Below are positions 48,627-57,118 of a DNA stretch of 64,000 nucleotides, piece after piece. The notes beneath the pieces are model-generated. The model was not told the origin of the DNA, searched no databases, and worked only from the letters and a program-made list of their open reading frames with translations. This DNA comes from Kolteria novifilia (lineage in GTDB: Bacteria; Planctomycetota; Planctomycetia; Kolteriales; Kolteriaceae). The stretch lies in the NCBI GenBank assembly GCA_007748055.1, contig CP036279.1, positions 2,046,001 to 2,110,000 of the forward strand. The letters run 5' to 3'. Position 1 is the stretch's first letter. The number at the start of each line of letters is the position of its first letter. The position numbers were made by a program, and so were the translations under genes.

Positions 48627-49334
48627 TCAGCTCCACTTCATGCCGGCGACTGGATCTTTCGCCCGCTCGCGAAGCGACTTGGCTTCATCGAGAAGGGCGT
48701 CGATCTGCTCCTGTCGCTTGCGGAAGTCGCGCTGCAAGGCCTCCTCGCGGAGTTCCTCAGCCTTGGTCCGTCGGACCCCTTGCTCCCTCTCCTGAGCCCG
48801 TTGGGTCGCGGCGTCGTTTCGGTTCATCTCGAGTTGGTTGGCGCGCTGGCGAGCCTCTCGCTCAAGTTCATCCGCACGTTCGAGAAGCGACCGATCGGCC
48901 GTGTTCTTGAGCCTCTGCCGGGCGACCTTGGCTCGGGTCCGGTGACCCTCGGCAAGGTTCGATGCCGTGGCCTGGGCCTCGGACGATTCCCTTTCCGCTG
49001 CCTCAAGCTTCAGTTTGACTTCCGCTTCGACTTGTTCTCTCTTGCGAAGGGCCGCTGTCGCCCTGGCGTTGGCCTCATCGATCTCGGCAGTGACCGCGTC
49101 CGACTCCGCCCGCTCGATCGCCGCTACCGCCTCGAGTCGCTTCGTGAGCGTTGCGATGTCGGCTTTCATCGCGTCAGGCGAGCGCCCCGCGAATTGAAGG
49201 CACTGCTTGGCCTGGTCCTCCTCGACCGAACGGCCCCGCGCGATGTCCTCGACGAGGGACCGGTATTCGAGTTCCGCGGACTTCGTGAATGTGTCGAGCA
49301 CGTTGTCGACGTTGTCCGAAGTGATCGTTGACAT
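48627..49334 (-). CDS. Coiled-coil protein of the structural block
   Basis: 235 residues. From about residue 50 to the end nearly all is charged coiled-coil with Ala, Glu, Arg and Gln (IERAESDAVTAEIDEANARATAALRKREQVEAE as overall character, given only in part here: AIERAESDAVTAEIDE). A scaffold-like composition: in phages, scaffolding proteins lie just before the capsid gene, but no capsid gene follows. A signal peptide and enzyme motifs are absent. Scaffold or tail chaperone roles are both guesses. Confidence 0.6.
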   Translation of the reverse strand: MSTITSDNVDNVLDTFTKSAELEYRSLVEDIARGRSVEEDQAKQCLQFAGRSPDAMKADIATLTKRLEAVAAIERAESDAVTAEIDEANARATAALRKREQVEAEVKLKLEAAERESSEAQATASNLAEGHRTRAKVARQRLKNTADRSLLERADELEREARQRANQLEMNRNDAATQRAQEREQGVRRTKAEELREEALQRDFRKRQEQIDALLDEAKSLRERAKDPVAGMKWS

Positions 49335-49396
49335 GATGTTGGAATCTCCCTGTTGTTAGAACTCCATCGAACCCGAGTGTTAGGACACCCGAGGAC

Positions 49397-49924
49397 TCAC
49401 CCAAAGAAACTCTTGGCCGCCTCCTTCGCTTCCGCGTCGCTCACCCCCAGCACCCTTTGAGCCGCGCCTTGAGCTTTTCGGTAAGCCTCCCGCGCCCGCT
49501 TGATCGAGCTCGCGTTCGGGGCGTTCTGGGCCGCCTGGATGCAGTCGTAGGCAGCGTTGCACAATCGGAAGACTTCCGAGCCCGCCTTCGGCTTGGTCTG
49601 AAGCCTGGTCACAAGACGGTTGGTGCCGTCGCTGATCTTCGAAAGCTGGGCAAGCTGGTCCTCGATCGACTGGCCCACGACTTGCTCGCCCGCCATCGGG
49701 TCACCCGAGAACGGGTCCATCGACGTCTTGTTCTTTTCCTCGTGCTTCTTGATCTTCGCGTCGATGGTCTCCCGGCGATCCCGAAGCATCTCGGCAAGCA
49801 TGTCGTCGCTAAGGTTCTGCTTGACCTTCTGATTTTCAAATTCGCTGGAACCGTTGACCGAGGTAATCCACTCGCACAAGCGGTTGAACAGCTCGACCGC
49901 CTGAACCGTCATCGAATCGGGCAT
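49397..49924 (-). CDS. Hypothetical protein downstream of the large terminase
   Basis: 175 residues, helical, with a Met/Pro-containing centre (KTSMDPFSGDPMAGEQVVG) and a C-terminal Ala-rich helix pair (YRKAQGAAQRVLGVSDAEAKEAAKSFFG). In phages this position, right after the large terminase, normally holds the portal gene (about 400-500 residues). This protein is far too short and lacks portal-like features. Not recognised. Confidence 0.6.
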   Translation of the reverse strand: MPDSMTVQAVELFNRLCEWITSVNGSSEFENQKVKQNLSDDMLAEMLRDRRETIDAKIKKHEEKNKTSMDPFSGDPMAGEQVVGQSIEDQLAQLSKISDGTNRLVTRLQTKPKAGSEVFRLCNAAYDCIQAAQNAPNASSIKRAREAYRKAQGAAQRVLGVSDAEAKEAAKSFFG

Positions 49925-49990
49925 GGGAATGCCTCCCTTCTAAGAAACGTCTCTACCGGGCACGAACGCCGTACCCTCGCAATCTGTTCG

Positions 49991-51472
49991 TCATCCTTCG
50001 GGTCGCGGCAGCCTCGTCGTGTAAGTGCTCCCGTCCTCTCGTGTGACCTCCGCGTGAAGAGTGTTGGGACCGCCGACGATCCTCGGGCGGAACATCGGGG
50101 CAGGAGCGGATCCCGCGTCGTTCGCCGCCAGCAACGCCAGCGAGAACGCCACCGCATGGTCACCGTGCCCCTCGCCGTCGCGCGGATGCTTGAGCCGAAG
50201 CTTCCCCTCCCCGCGCTCGACGATCATCGTCTGAGACAGCTCGGTCCGAAGCCGTTGGTGTTCGAAGCAACGAATGTTCTGCTCGGAGAAGCTGTTGACG
50301 AAGTGCCGGGCCATCCGGTCCATGCTCGGCACCGTGAACGCATAGGTTTCGAACGGGATGCTCGACTTCTCGAGCCGCTGTAGGAGGTAGTGCCCCTGCC
50401 AAGGATCGGCGTAGGCTTTGGCCCAATGAAACGCCTTGTAGTCGTCACGGATCGCCGTCTCGACTTCCGCCAGGTCGACCCGCCGGGTTTCCCTCGGCTT
50501 CCACGCCCGGAGCTTCGCCAATCGCATCACGCCCGTTCGGTTGTCCCGCGCGACGATCGCGAAAACGCAAGCATCCTTCGTCAGGCCAAGGTCGAGCCCG
50601 CAGCCGTAGGAGTAGCCACGCTCGGCGGACGCCATCGGCTGAAGACGATCCGCGAACGCCGCGTCAATCTCTTCCTCGGACAGCGCGTCCCCGCTGCCGA
50701 CGGTCCACTCGTTGAGCCAAAGCCGCTGGTAGGAGATGCGGGGCAACAACCGCTTCTGTTCCTCCAGCCGGTCCGGAGTGATCCAAGACGCCTGGGGGCC
50801 CTCCAGCCGCGAGAAGTGCCACCGCTCCGACGTCCGTGCTTCTTCTCGGACCGTCCACTGCCATGAGGAGCCCATGCCACCGCCGGCGTTGCTGATGATC
50901 AAGAGCATCGAATGGGCACGCTTGGCAGCCGCCGAGAAGACCGCCTCCCAAAGCTCCTGCGAAGGCCAGTGCGTCAGCTCGTCGCAGATCGTGAAGTCCG
51001 GCGTCCGGCCGAATGCCACCGCAGCATCGGCACTCAAGACCGTCAGCTCCGATCCGTTGCTGAGGTGAGACACCTTGTTGCTCTGCACTTCGAGGGCCGA
51101 GGCGAGCCACTCGTTGAGTCGCAAGAGCCGATCGCACGCCTTGAGCAAGAGCCGGGCCTGCTCGCGATCACACGCCGCCGCCACGCCCGCGAGTTGATGT
51201 CGAGAGAACGCCAACACCCACAGGACCGAGACCGCCAGGTCCGATGTCTTGCTGTGACCTCGGGGCCGCTCGAGGTAGATGCGGTTGATCTCGTCGGCGT
51301 CCGTGACTCGAGCAACGCGGAGCCAACCGGAGTCCGCGGCCTCGAAGTCGTCACGCTGCCAAGAGTCCATGACATCGCCGAGACGCTGCGGGCCTTCGTC
51401 GGTGTCGACGAGCAGATGAGCCCGGAACTTGGCCGGGCTCTTGGCCATCTGCTTGAGGAGTTCACGGTTCAT
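49991..51472 (-). CDS. terL: Phage terminase large subunit
   Basis: 493 residues from the ATG at 51472 (ATGA overlap with the gene upstream). The packaging motor: an ATPase that pumps DNA into the head and a nuclease that cuts it. Seen: Walker A-type RPRGHSKTS at 69-77, Walker B DFTICDE at 159-165, coupling motif ISNAGG near 193-198, and an RNase-H-like nuclease with acidic residues D294 (CGLDLGLTKD), D356 (YADPWQG) and D438 (GHGDHAVAFSLALL). All the key residues are present, so it should be active. Having a full motor without capsid or portal genes is the main puzzle of this element. Confidence 0.9.
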   Translation of the reverse strand: MNRELLKQMAKSPAKFRAHLLVDTDEGPQRLGDVMDSWQRDDFEAADSGWLRVARVTDADEINRIYLERPRGHSKTSDLAVSVLWVLAFSRHQLAGVAAACDREQARLLLKACDRLLRLNEWLASALEVQSNKVSHLSNGSELTVLSADAAVAFGRTPDFTICDELTHWPSQELWEAVFSAAAKRAHSMLLIISNAGGGMGSSWQWTVREEARTSERWHFSRLEGPQASWITPDRLEEQKRLLPRISYQRLWLNEWTVGSGDALSEEEIDAAFADRLQPMASAERGYSYGCGLDLGLTKDACVFAIVARDNRTGVMRLAKLRAWKPRETRRVDLAEVETAIRDDYKAFHWAKAYADPWQGHYLLQRLEKSSIPFETYAFTVPSMDRMARHFVNSFSEQNIRCFEHQRLRTELSQTMIVERGEGKLRLKHPRDGEGHGDHAVAFSLALLAANDAGSAPAPMFRPRIVGGPNTLHAEVTREDGSTYTTRLPRPEG

Positions 51473-51834
51473 TCGCCATCGTCTCCGTGAAGGCCGGCCC
51501 ACGGAGACGAGGCTCCCTTGCCGCCGAGCCCACCATCAAGCCCAAGGCGAGCCAGAAGCCGTGAACGCGTCTCTGAAGCCCGAGCGATGCTCGACAGGCA
51601 CTTGTGCCGCTGGTCGAAGTCGAGCTTGCCGTACCGCAGGTCGCGACCGAGAAGGCCTATCTGCACCTGGCACCGGGCAAGCTGGTCGAGCAAGCTGTCG
51701 AGGAACGTGGTGATCGTCACATCGTTCCTCGACAGCTCCGCTTCTGCTCGCTTGCGAAGCTTCCGCGCCTTCCTCGCGAGGTAGTCGCACTCTTCCGGGA
51801 GCGTCTCCAGCGTCAAACGGTCATTCCTGCCCAT
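51469..51834 (-). CDS. Candidate terminase small subunit
   Basis: 121 residues, helical and basic: LPEECDYLARKARKLRKRAEAELSRN, then LLDQLARCQVQIGLLGRDLRYGKLDFDQRHKCLSSI. It is directly upstream of the large terminase with a four-base overlap, the usual place and size of the small subunit that recognises the packaging site. There is no clear HTH visible by eye, so the call rests mainly on context. In satellites the small subunit redirects packaging of helper heads to satellite DNA. Confidence 0.5.
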   Translation of the reverse strand: MGRNDRLTLETLPEECDYLARKARKLRKRAEAELSRNDVTITTFLDSLLDQLARCQVQIGLLGRDLRYGKLDFDQRHKCLSSIARASETRSRLLARLGLDGGLGGKGASSPWAGLHGDDGE

Positions 51835-52391
51835 GCTTCGCTCGCCCTTTCGTGTTCAAGCCCCTCGGCGGCATGGAACCCCGCGTACGGGCCACCGGGG
51901 GAATCGCCGAGCTACACCGCCCTGCGGTTGGTTCGTGCCCGCCGTGGGCGGTGGTCAGACCCACGACGGGCCCACGCTGGGAGCGAGTGACCCCAAAGGT
52001 AAGGCCAAGGCTCGACCGGCATGGACGTGGTGTTCATCGCGACAATGACGCCCTACCATGCAACCCGGCAACGCTCGGCAACACTCACCCAAGTCGCCGC
52101 GCTGAGTCCCGCGTGGCACCTGAGTTGGCACCATCTGAAGGCGAGACGCTGCTAAGTGCTTAGGTCGCATGATGTTACGTCTCCTGTGGTTTGGACTCGG
52201 CATCCAATGACGTAACTGGCCGGCAAGATAGAGAAGGGCTGGTGAAGGATGGCGAGCGGGCGGCTAACACATTCGCCCCCGCCCCCACTGTTGACGATTT
52301 GACGATTTCACCATTTTCGGGGTTAATCTCCATGCACGCGTACGCATGGGGGTTAACCGGGATTTTCGATGAATCGTCAAATCGTCTACAA
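51835..52391. other. Non-coding control region of the element, possible origin
   Basis: 557 bases between the terminase pair and the primase gene without a convincing coding frame. It contains an 8-base inverted repeat gttacgtc/gacgtaac (52174-52216) and the large hyphenated palindrome at 52291-52389. It is more A+T-rich near the right end. Confidence 0.5.
52291..52389. repeat. Large hyphenated palindrome, candidate replication origin
   Basis: The outer arms gacgatttgacgatt (52293-52307) and aatcgtcaaatcgtc (52372-52386) are a perfect 15-base inverted repeat. Nested inside are ggttaa/ttaacc and ccatgc/gcatgg arms around acgcgta. Each outer arm itself holds two GACGATT units, so there are four iteron-like units in all. 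It sits right after the primase-helicase stop (52392). Confidence 0.6.
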
Positions 52392-54581
52392 TCAGCCATT
52401 ACCTATCTCGCCCTTGTTCTCTAATGCAATGCCGACATAGGACCGATAAGCCGTGGTCCCTTGTTCAAACCCTCGCTCGATGAGAATCTGACCGAGCTTC
52501 TTAGAGCTCACTTGCCGTTCGCCGGCCTCGTCACACCAGTCCTTGTATCGCTTGTAGAGGTCGCTGAACCGCACCCGGAAGCTGGGATTGCCCGTGACGC
52601 ATTCGTCCTCGATGAACTGTCCGATGACGTCCTCGGCGGCCCGGTACTGAGCCGTCGCGGTCTTCACCACGTCGGGCAGTCCGAGCCCATCCTTCTGCCA
52701 TGCCAAGCAGCCCCGGACGGCCCAGGCAAGGATCCCGGGCGCTTCGTCGCGGAGCTTCTGGGGTAGCTGCTTGTCTTGTCTCTCATCTGGAATTGTGACA
52801 GTGAAAGGGATCAGTCGAATCCGTCGCCAGATGGCGTGATCCTGTCCCCTGACTCGTGGCTTGTGGTTGCCGACCATGACGAGCTTGTGGGTCGGGGTGA
52901 AGTCCCACCAATCTTCCCGCATCCGACGGCATGCGATCTTGTCACCACCGGTCAGAAGCTTGACGGCGGTCTCGTTGAGTCTCCTGCCTTCTTCGGTCTC
53001 GACAGCCGCCACAAACCGCTTCGCGAAGAGCATTGCCCTTAGCGTCGGGTGATCGTCGGTATTCTTGACGGTGAGCAGACCATCGGGCGCGGGGGCCGCG
53101 TAGTCATCCCCGAGGACGTGCATGACGGTTTCAGTGAAGACGCTCTTGCCGTTGCTTCCCGTTCCCCACAGAAACCACAAGGCCTGCTCGGTTGTCGTTC
53201 CCGTCAGCCAGATCCCGAATGATTTCCAAATGAAGTCAATCAGATCCTCCGATCCGGCGAAGATCTCGCCCAGAAACTCCTCCCACCGTGGGCATTCGGC
53301 GTTCTCGTCGTAGTTCGTCGGACAGACCGCCGTCAGGTAGTCCTCTCGCCGATGAGGCCGAAGATCGCCGGTTCGCAGGTTAACCGTTCCGTTTGGACAT
53401 GGAAGCAACCACGGTTCCGCATTGAGCCGCTCGGGGCCGATCGGCACTCCTGGTATCGCCGCCGACTCTTTGATCATGTGGTCGAGCCGCGATGTCACCT
53501 CCGACTTGATTGCCCAGCCAGCGAGGTCTTTTCGAAGTTCCTCGTCCTTGACTGCCATCGCCTCGCTCAAGACCGCCTTGGCCGCCTGATGCGCGAGGTG
53601 ACGGATGGTGCCCGAGTCATCGACCGACCAGTGAGACCCGGTCCAGATCAGCCACTTTGACCACGGGTGACAGTAGCGGATGCTATCCCCGAAGCGATGC
53701 ACGAGCCTTCGGCCGTTGCCAACGTCGCTGAGGTTCTCGACGGCACAAAGCTTGTCGATCGGGTTTGCGTTCGCCTCGAAGGCAACACGCGAACTCTTTT
53801 CCTTTCTCTCCGACGGCTCCCACTCGTCCGCATCGGCAACCAACGCCCGCAGCTCGTTGACCGAGTGCCCCGCGTCGAGCCAGTCGGAGACGTCGCCCTT
53901 GGGCGGAAGGTCGGGCAGTTCGAGCGCCTTGACCGTTGCCGCGACGCCGCTAAGCGACGCCGCTACCTTGCCGGCGTGGTCACGTCCAGGATCGTCGTTG
54001 TCGGGAATGATGACGACGTGCCGACCCTCGAGGCTTTCGGCGTACTCTCGTCGCCACTTCCCGGCTCCACCGGCGTTGCATGTCGACACGAGACCGAGCG
54101 ATGTGAGCCGATTCGCATCCTTCTCACCTTCGACGACGAACACTATCTCCGACGGAGCAGCCGCAAGCAACTCTGGCAACCGGTAGAGGACTCGCCTAGC
54201 GCCGTTGAGCTTCCAACGCCAACCGCCACTGCCATCCGGGACTCGTTGTCGAAAGTCCTTTGGCTTCATTCGAACCGCTTGAAAGAGAAGTTTGCCGCTC
54301 TCGTCGACGTAGTTGTAGGTTGCGGCGATTTCCTTCCTAGGCTTCGTCGGAGCGCACAGATCACGAGGGTGCAAGCCGATGGCTTTCGTGATCAAGGGCA
54401 TCGAGCAGCCCGTGTGGCAGTGCACCAGCACTTGGCCGCGATCTCCGACGCCCACGGAGAGAGACGCCGTCCGATCTTCATGAGCCGGGCAACGAGCCTC
54501 CCATTGGTGCTCACCCGTCTGGCGAACGCCTTCGAGTCGGCTAAGGACTCGGTCAATCGGCAGCTCTGTGGCGAGGTCCAT
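52392..54581 (-). CDS. P4-type primase-helicase
   Basis: 729 residues from the ATG at 54581; a start at 54614 would add 11 residues and overlap the excisionase gene. Seen: zinc site C31-x2-H34 and C55-x3-C59 (CPAHEDRTAS, HCHTGC), TOPRIM with E151-G-E153 (VFVVEGEKDANRL) and D194-x-D196 (IIPDNDDPGRD), then the D5-N region and a superfamily 3 helicase with Walker A GTGSNGKS at 473-480 (LWFLWGTGSNGKSVF) and VGNHKPRVRG. Known: such fused proteins replicate satellites like P4 and some phages. It supports self-directed replication of the circular form. The likely origin lies just downstream of its stop. Confidence 0.93.
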   Translation of the reverse strand: MDLATELPIDRVLSRLEGVRQTGEHQWEARCPAHEDRTASLSVGVGDRGQVLVHCHTGCSMPLITKAIGLHPRDLCAPTKPRKEIAATYNYVDESGKLLFQAVRMKPKDFRQRVPDGSGGWRWKLNGARRVLYRLPELLAAAPSEIVFVVEGEKDANRLTSLGLVSTCNAGGAGKWRREYAESLEGRHVVIIPDNDDPGRDHAGKVAASLSGVAATVKALELPDLPPKGDVSDWLDAGHSVNELRALVADADEWEPSERKEKSSRVAFEANANPIDKLCAVENLSDVGNGRRLVHRFGDSIRYCHPWSKWLIWTGSHWSVDDSGTIRHLAHQAAKAVLSEAMAVKDEELRKDLAGWAIKSEVTSRLDHMIKESAAIPGVPIGPERLNAEPWLLPCPNGTVNLRTGDLRPHRREDYLTAVCPTNYDENAECPRWEEFLGEIFAGSEDLIDFIWKSFGIWLTGTTTEQALWFLWGTGSNGKSVFTETVMHVLGDDYAAPAPDGLLTVKNTDDHPTLRAMLFAKRFVAAVETEEGRRLNETAVKLLTGGDKIACRRMREDWWDFTPTHKLVMVGNHKPRVRGQDHAIWRRIRLIPFTVTIPDERQDKQLPQKLRDEAPGILAWAVRGCLAWQKDGLGLPDVVKTATAQYRAAEDVIGQFIEDECVTGNPSFRVRFSDLYKRYKDWCDEAGERQVSSKKLGQILIERGFEQGTTAYRSYVGIALENKGEIGNG

Positions 54582-54583
54582 TT

Positions 54584-54832
54584 TCACGATTCGCTGTGGG
54601 CCTCCGCCATCCATCGAGCCCGAAACTCCGCCCGGTCTGGGCAGCCGTATTTAACCCATCGCTCGAGGTCCGCGACCCGCCACCGCTTGCACCGGCCGAG
54701 ATAGACCGGAGCCGGAACCCGGCCCCCTGCGTCCATGACCTTGAGGGTCGTCGGCGAGATGCTGAGCAGATCGGCCGCGTCCTTCAGGTCGACGAGTATT
54801 TGGGGAACGAGAGTTGGCGTACCGGTACTCAC
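54584..54832 (-). CDS. AlpA/excisionase-type MerR-like HTH protein
   Basis: 82 residues from a GTG at 54832 that overlaps the stop of the small gene upstream (GTGA). Seen: a winged HTH of the HTH_17 type, ILVDLKDAADLLSISPTTLKVMDAGGRVPAPVYLG, then RWRVADLERWVKYGCP. Known: AlpA-like proteins act as excisionases or activators of integrase genes in satellites. Placed just upstream of the primase, as in P4-like and PICI elements, it is the best candidate for the directionality factor. Confidence 0.85.
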   Translation of the reverse strand: MSTGTPTLVPQILVDLKDAADLLSISPTTLKVMDAGGRVPAPVYLGRCKRWRVADLERWVKYGCPDRAEFRARWMAEAHSES

Positions 54833-55005
54833 GACGCTACTCCCGCCGGCTCGGGTCGCTTGGCCGCTTTTTCGATTTCACGCGCAGTGCGAAGCAGAAT
54901 CCGAAGCTGCTTGGCCTCGGTCTCGACTTCTCGCAGGCTGTGCGCGATGAGGTCTGATGGCGGGATTAGCGAGAGCGGGTCACGTTTATGACGTCGCTGG
55001 GACAT
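54829..55005 (-). CDS. Small 58-residue protein upstream of the excisionase
   Basis: 58 residues (starts MSQRRHKRDPLSLIPPSD, then a helix SLREVETEAKQLRILLRT and AREIEKAAKR). A strong ribosome site GGAGGG lies nine bases before the ATG, and its stop overlaps the excisionase start, so it is a real first gene of this group. Two ACTGAAT units spaced by ten bases (55071-55077, 55081-55087) lie upstream and may be a regulator site. The protein is basic then helical; no family recognised. Confidence 0.75.
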   Translation of the reverse strand: MSQRRHKRDPLSLIPPSDLIAHSLREVETEAKQLRILLRTAREIEKAAKRPEPAGVAS

Positions 55006-55093
55006 TGAGTCTTTCCCTCCGCGAGAACAACAATGGTTGCCTGACGTTGGGAGAAGACTAACGAGAAGCTACTGAATGTGACTGAATTTTTAC

Positions 55094-56041
55094 TTACTGT
55101 TTCTTCAGTATGATGTAATCTCGGTCTCTGGCGAGGGTTAAGTCGCTGGCTTCCTGTTTGATTTTGTCTCGAATCGCAGAGAGATGCTTGTCCAGAAGGT
55201 TCGCAGTGTTGGGGTTGTAGACTCTTTTCGGCCAGACCTTTTTGATCAAATCGATTGAGGATGCTCTAAGGCCACGCTCCTGTTCCATGAATGTAGCGAC
55301 GATTTTCCCTTCGGTGCGAGTCAGCTTTTCGATGATCGGTGCTAGCAGTGTTTCGGATTCCTTGGTCTCGTATGTCTGGGCCGGCGGCCTTAAGGGTTCC
55401 ACTTGAACACGCGGGAATGTGATCAGGTCTTCGTAGCTGCAATGGAAAGGGTCGACACCGTACTGAGCACCCACTTTGCGAAACTCAAGTTCGAGCCAGG
55501 CCGCGATATGGCGGACTGTTGACTCTTCCGGATACTCGCGGTCAAGTGTCAGGCAATACAGGGTTCGAAGCTCGCCCCGTTCGAGGTCATCGAGACCGGT
55601 GTTGACGATGTTGATCACCTCGTCGACGAACCTATGAACGGCTTCGTGGGCACTGGGAGCCGTGTTACCAAAGACAGTCCTCGGCTGATCCGAGACACCT
55701 GCAAAGATTGGATGAAATCGTTCGATGCCTTCGAACTCGTGAATGGTTCGATCAACGAACTCAGCCTCTTCGATCAACCGCTTCAGTCCCTCCTCGGCGC
55801 CTTTCCGAAGCTCGTGGGCTGTTGATGCATAGCGTGGCGCGACTTCGTGCCCCCATTGGTCTTTCTCGTTTCGCCGACGTGCTGTGTCTGCGGTTCGCTT
55901 GTTGTAGTCCACGCCATCCAGCAAGCCGCCTGCATGCATCGCTGCTTCTAAACACTTGGCGGATCCGACGAGCGATCGTCCAGCAACGGCCCAGTAGTGG
56001 AACAAAGTGGCTTCGGACCGCTTTGATGTCTTGTCATCCAT
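55094..56041 (-). CDS. Unknown cargo gene at the right end
   Basis: 315 residues, soluble. AAAGG lies eight bases before the ATG. The N-terminal half is helical (ATLFHYWAVAGRSLVGSAKCLEAAMHAGG, TAHELRKGAEEGLKRLIEEAEF); the C-terminal about 90 residues resemble a winged-helix layout (EKLTRTEGKIVATFMEQERGL, IDLIKKVWPKRVYNPNTANLLDKHLSAIRDKI). The type of C-terminal domain is seen in phage-element regulators and in some defence proteins, but no enzymatic motif is visible. Divergent from the membrane protein at 56259. Function unknown. Confidence 0.7.
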   Translation of the reverse strand: MDDKTSKRSEATLFHYWAVAGRSLVGSAKCLEAAMHAGGLLDGVDYNKRTADTARRRNEKDQWGHEVAPRYASTAHELRKGAEEGLKRLIEEAEFVDRTIHEFEGIERFHPIFAGVSDQPRTVFGNTAPSAHEAVHRFVDEVINIVNTGLDDLERGELRTLYCLTLDREYPEESTVRHIAAWLELEFRKVGAQYGVDPFHCSYEDLITFPRVQVEPLRPPAQTYETKESETLLAPIIEKLTRTEGKIVATFMEQERGLRASSIDLIKKVWPKRVYNPNTANLLDKHLSAIRDKIKQEASDLTLARDRDYIILKKQ

Positions 56042-56258
56042 GATGGCGCCTTTCTCATCTGGTTGGCCCGAGCGCGCCGGCGACGAAAGGCAACCCGCGC
56101 GGCGCCCGGACCGACGGTCGATGATCAGTCGACCGGATCAAGCATCGATTCTGTGGTTCACCGGGTCGTCTTGCAACCCCGACCGCGTCCACCTATTCTT
56201 GGGGTCCATGGCCCAAAGGTTATCATTGTCGACAACCAGGCGACACATGGAGTTCTGC

Positions 56259-56876
56259 ATGGATCCGATCGGCTTGTGGTCTCTCTTCGCGACCGTAGCA
56301 ATAGGAGTCCCCGGCCTTTGGTTCACGGCCGTCGCTTGGAAACGAAATCACCATTTCGTGTTGAAGGTTCGACACCTCAAAGCGTTCACCGAGTACCCAC
56401 CGGGGCACGTCGTATTGTCACTCGTGGTACAGAACGTCGGGATCGACCTACGCGATCCCAAGGCGTTTCTCACGTTCCGAGAGATAGGCGGGAAGGCACG
56501 AGTCTCGGTGATCTTTGATCGTGATCCAAATGGGAGCAGCATCGTTGACACGTTGCACCGCGGCGAACGTCTCGAGTTTACCCTCACGTCAGATTCGCAC
56601 CCAGGTGCGGCCTGCCGCGAACATCTCGAGGATCCGAACTCGCAAGAGGTCGCCATCGAGCTGTACTCCAAGGACCATCGCGTGGTTTCGATACCTGTTG
56701 GCGGCCAATCTGATTGCTGCAAGGCCGCTTGGAACCGACTAGTATCTCGTGCCTCGGGCTCCCTCTTTCAACAGCCTGGCCGAGAGGACATTGACCGGTA
56801 CGCTTACTGGGTCTGCCGACTTACCCTTACCGATTACAGCGAGAAAGTTCGATTCTTTTGCAGGGTCAACCCCTAG
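56259..56876 (+). CDS. Unknown single-pass membrane protein at the right end
   Basis: 205 residues from the ATG at 56259 with GGAG six bases upstream. One N-terminal membrane helix (GLWSLFATVAIGVPGLWFTAVAW) then a cytoplasmic or periplasmic beta-rich domain (HVVLSLVVQNVGIDLRDPKAFLTF, VSVIFDRDPNGSSIVDTLHRGERLEFTL). No Cys pair or catalytic motif visible. It points towards attR and its last 11 bases overlap, tail to tail, the displaced integrase segment. Together with the gene at 55094 it forms a divergent pair where satellites usually carry defence or cargo genes. Confidence 0.65.
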   Translation: MDPIGLWSLFATVAIGVPGLWFTAVAWKRNHHFVLKVRHLKAFTEYPPGHVVLSLVVQNVGIDLRDPKAFLTFREIGGKARVSVIFDRDPNGSSIVDTLHRGERLEFTLTSDSHPGAACREHLEDPNSQEVAIELYSKDHRVVSIPVGGQSDCCKAAWNRLVSRASGSLFQQPGREDIDRYAYWVCRLTLTDYSEKVRFFCRVNP

Positions 56877-57108
56877 ACTCACACCAAGGTTCAACCAATG
56901 TGGCAATCGCGGCGCGTACATGCTCTGGCAAGAAGGGCCACGCTTTGATGACGCGCGCAAGGTCTTCATCCGGGCGTGGCCCCAAACATGGCACCACGTT
57001 TTCGTCAGTCGTCGCAAGTTGTTGATGTGTAAGCTGGTTAGGCGATTTGTCTTTTGGATTTAGGATCCAGTGGGGCAACCCGTGCAGGTTCAAGTCCTGT
57101 CTCTCGCA
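56866..57108 (-). other. Displaced C-terminal segment of the integrase (attR side)
   Basis: On the minus strand the attachment core (57108-57055) encodes the same 18 residues as at attL, and the frame runs on for 62 codons to a stop at 56866: KDKSPNQLTHQQLATTDENV, then PDEDLARVIKAWPFLPEHV, ATLVEPWCESRG. Coordinates shift by 17609 between the two copies, and the integrase phase is preserved. The swap falls exactly after Pro478. The segment is orderly protein sequence (a helix-rich end seen in other phage-type integrases, to my recollection), with no start codon of its own except a TTG inside the core, so it is best read as the integrase tail of the excised circle. Confidence 0.85.
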
Positions 57109-57118
57109 TTTGGCTTCT
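57055..57118. repeat. attR (right attachment repeat)
   Basis: An exact copy of the 54-base core at 57055-57108, with the extension at 57110-57118. The base left of it (57054) differs from attL, so the core boundary on that side is sharp. The tRNA 5' half is absent, so this copy is not a working tRNA gene. Confidence 0.95.

Noticed and set aside
52175-52399. A 74-codon minus-strand frame downstream of the primase
   Set aside because: It overlaps the large palindrome and the primase end, with no ribosome site.
56866-57093. Separate 75-residue gene at attR beginning MNLHGLPHW
   Set aside because: Its start would be a TTG inside the tRNA-derived core; phase and context show it is the displaced integrase tail.
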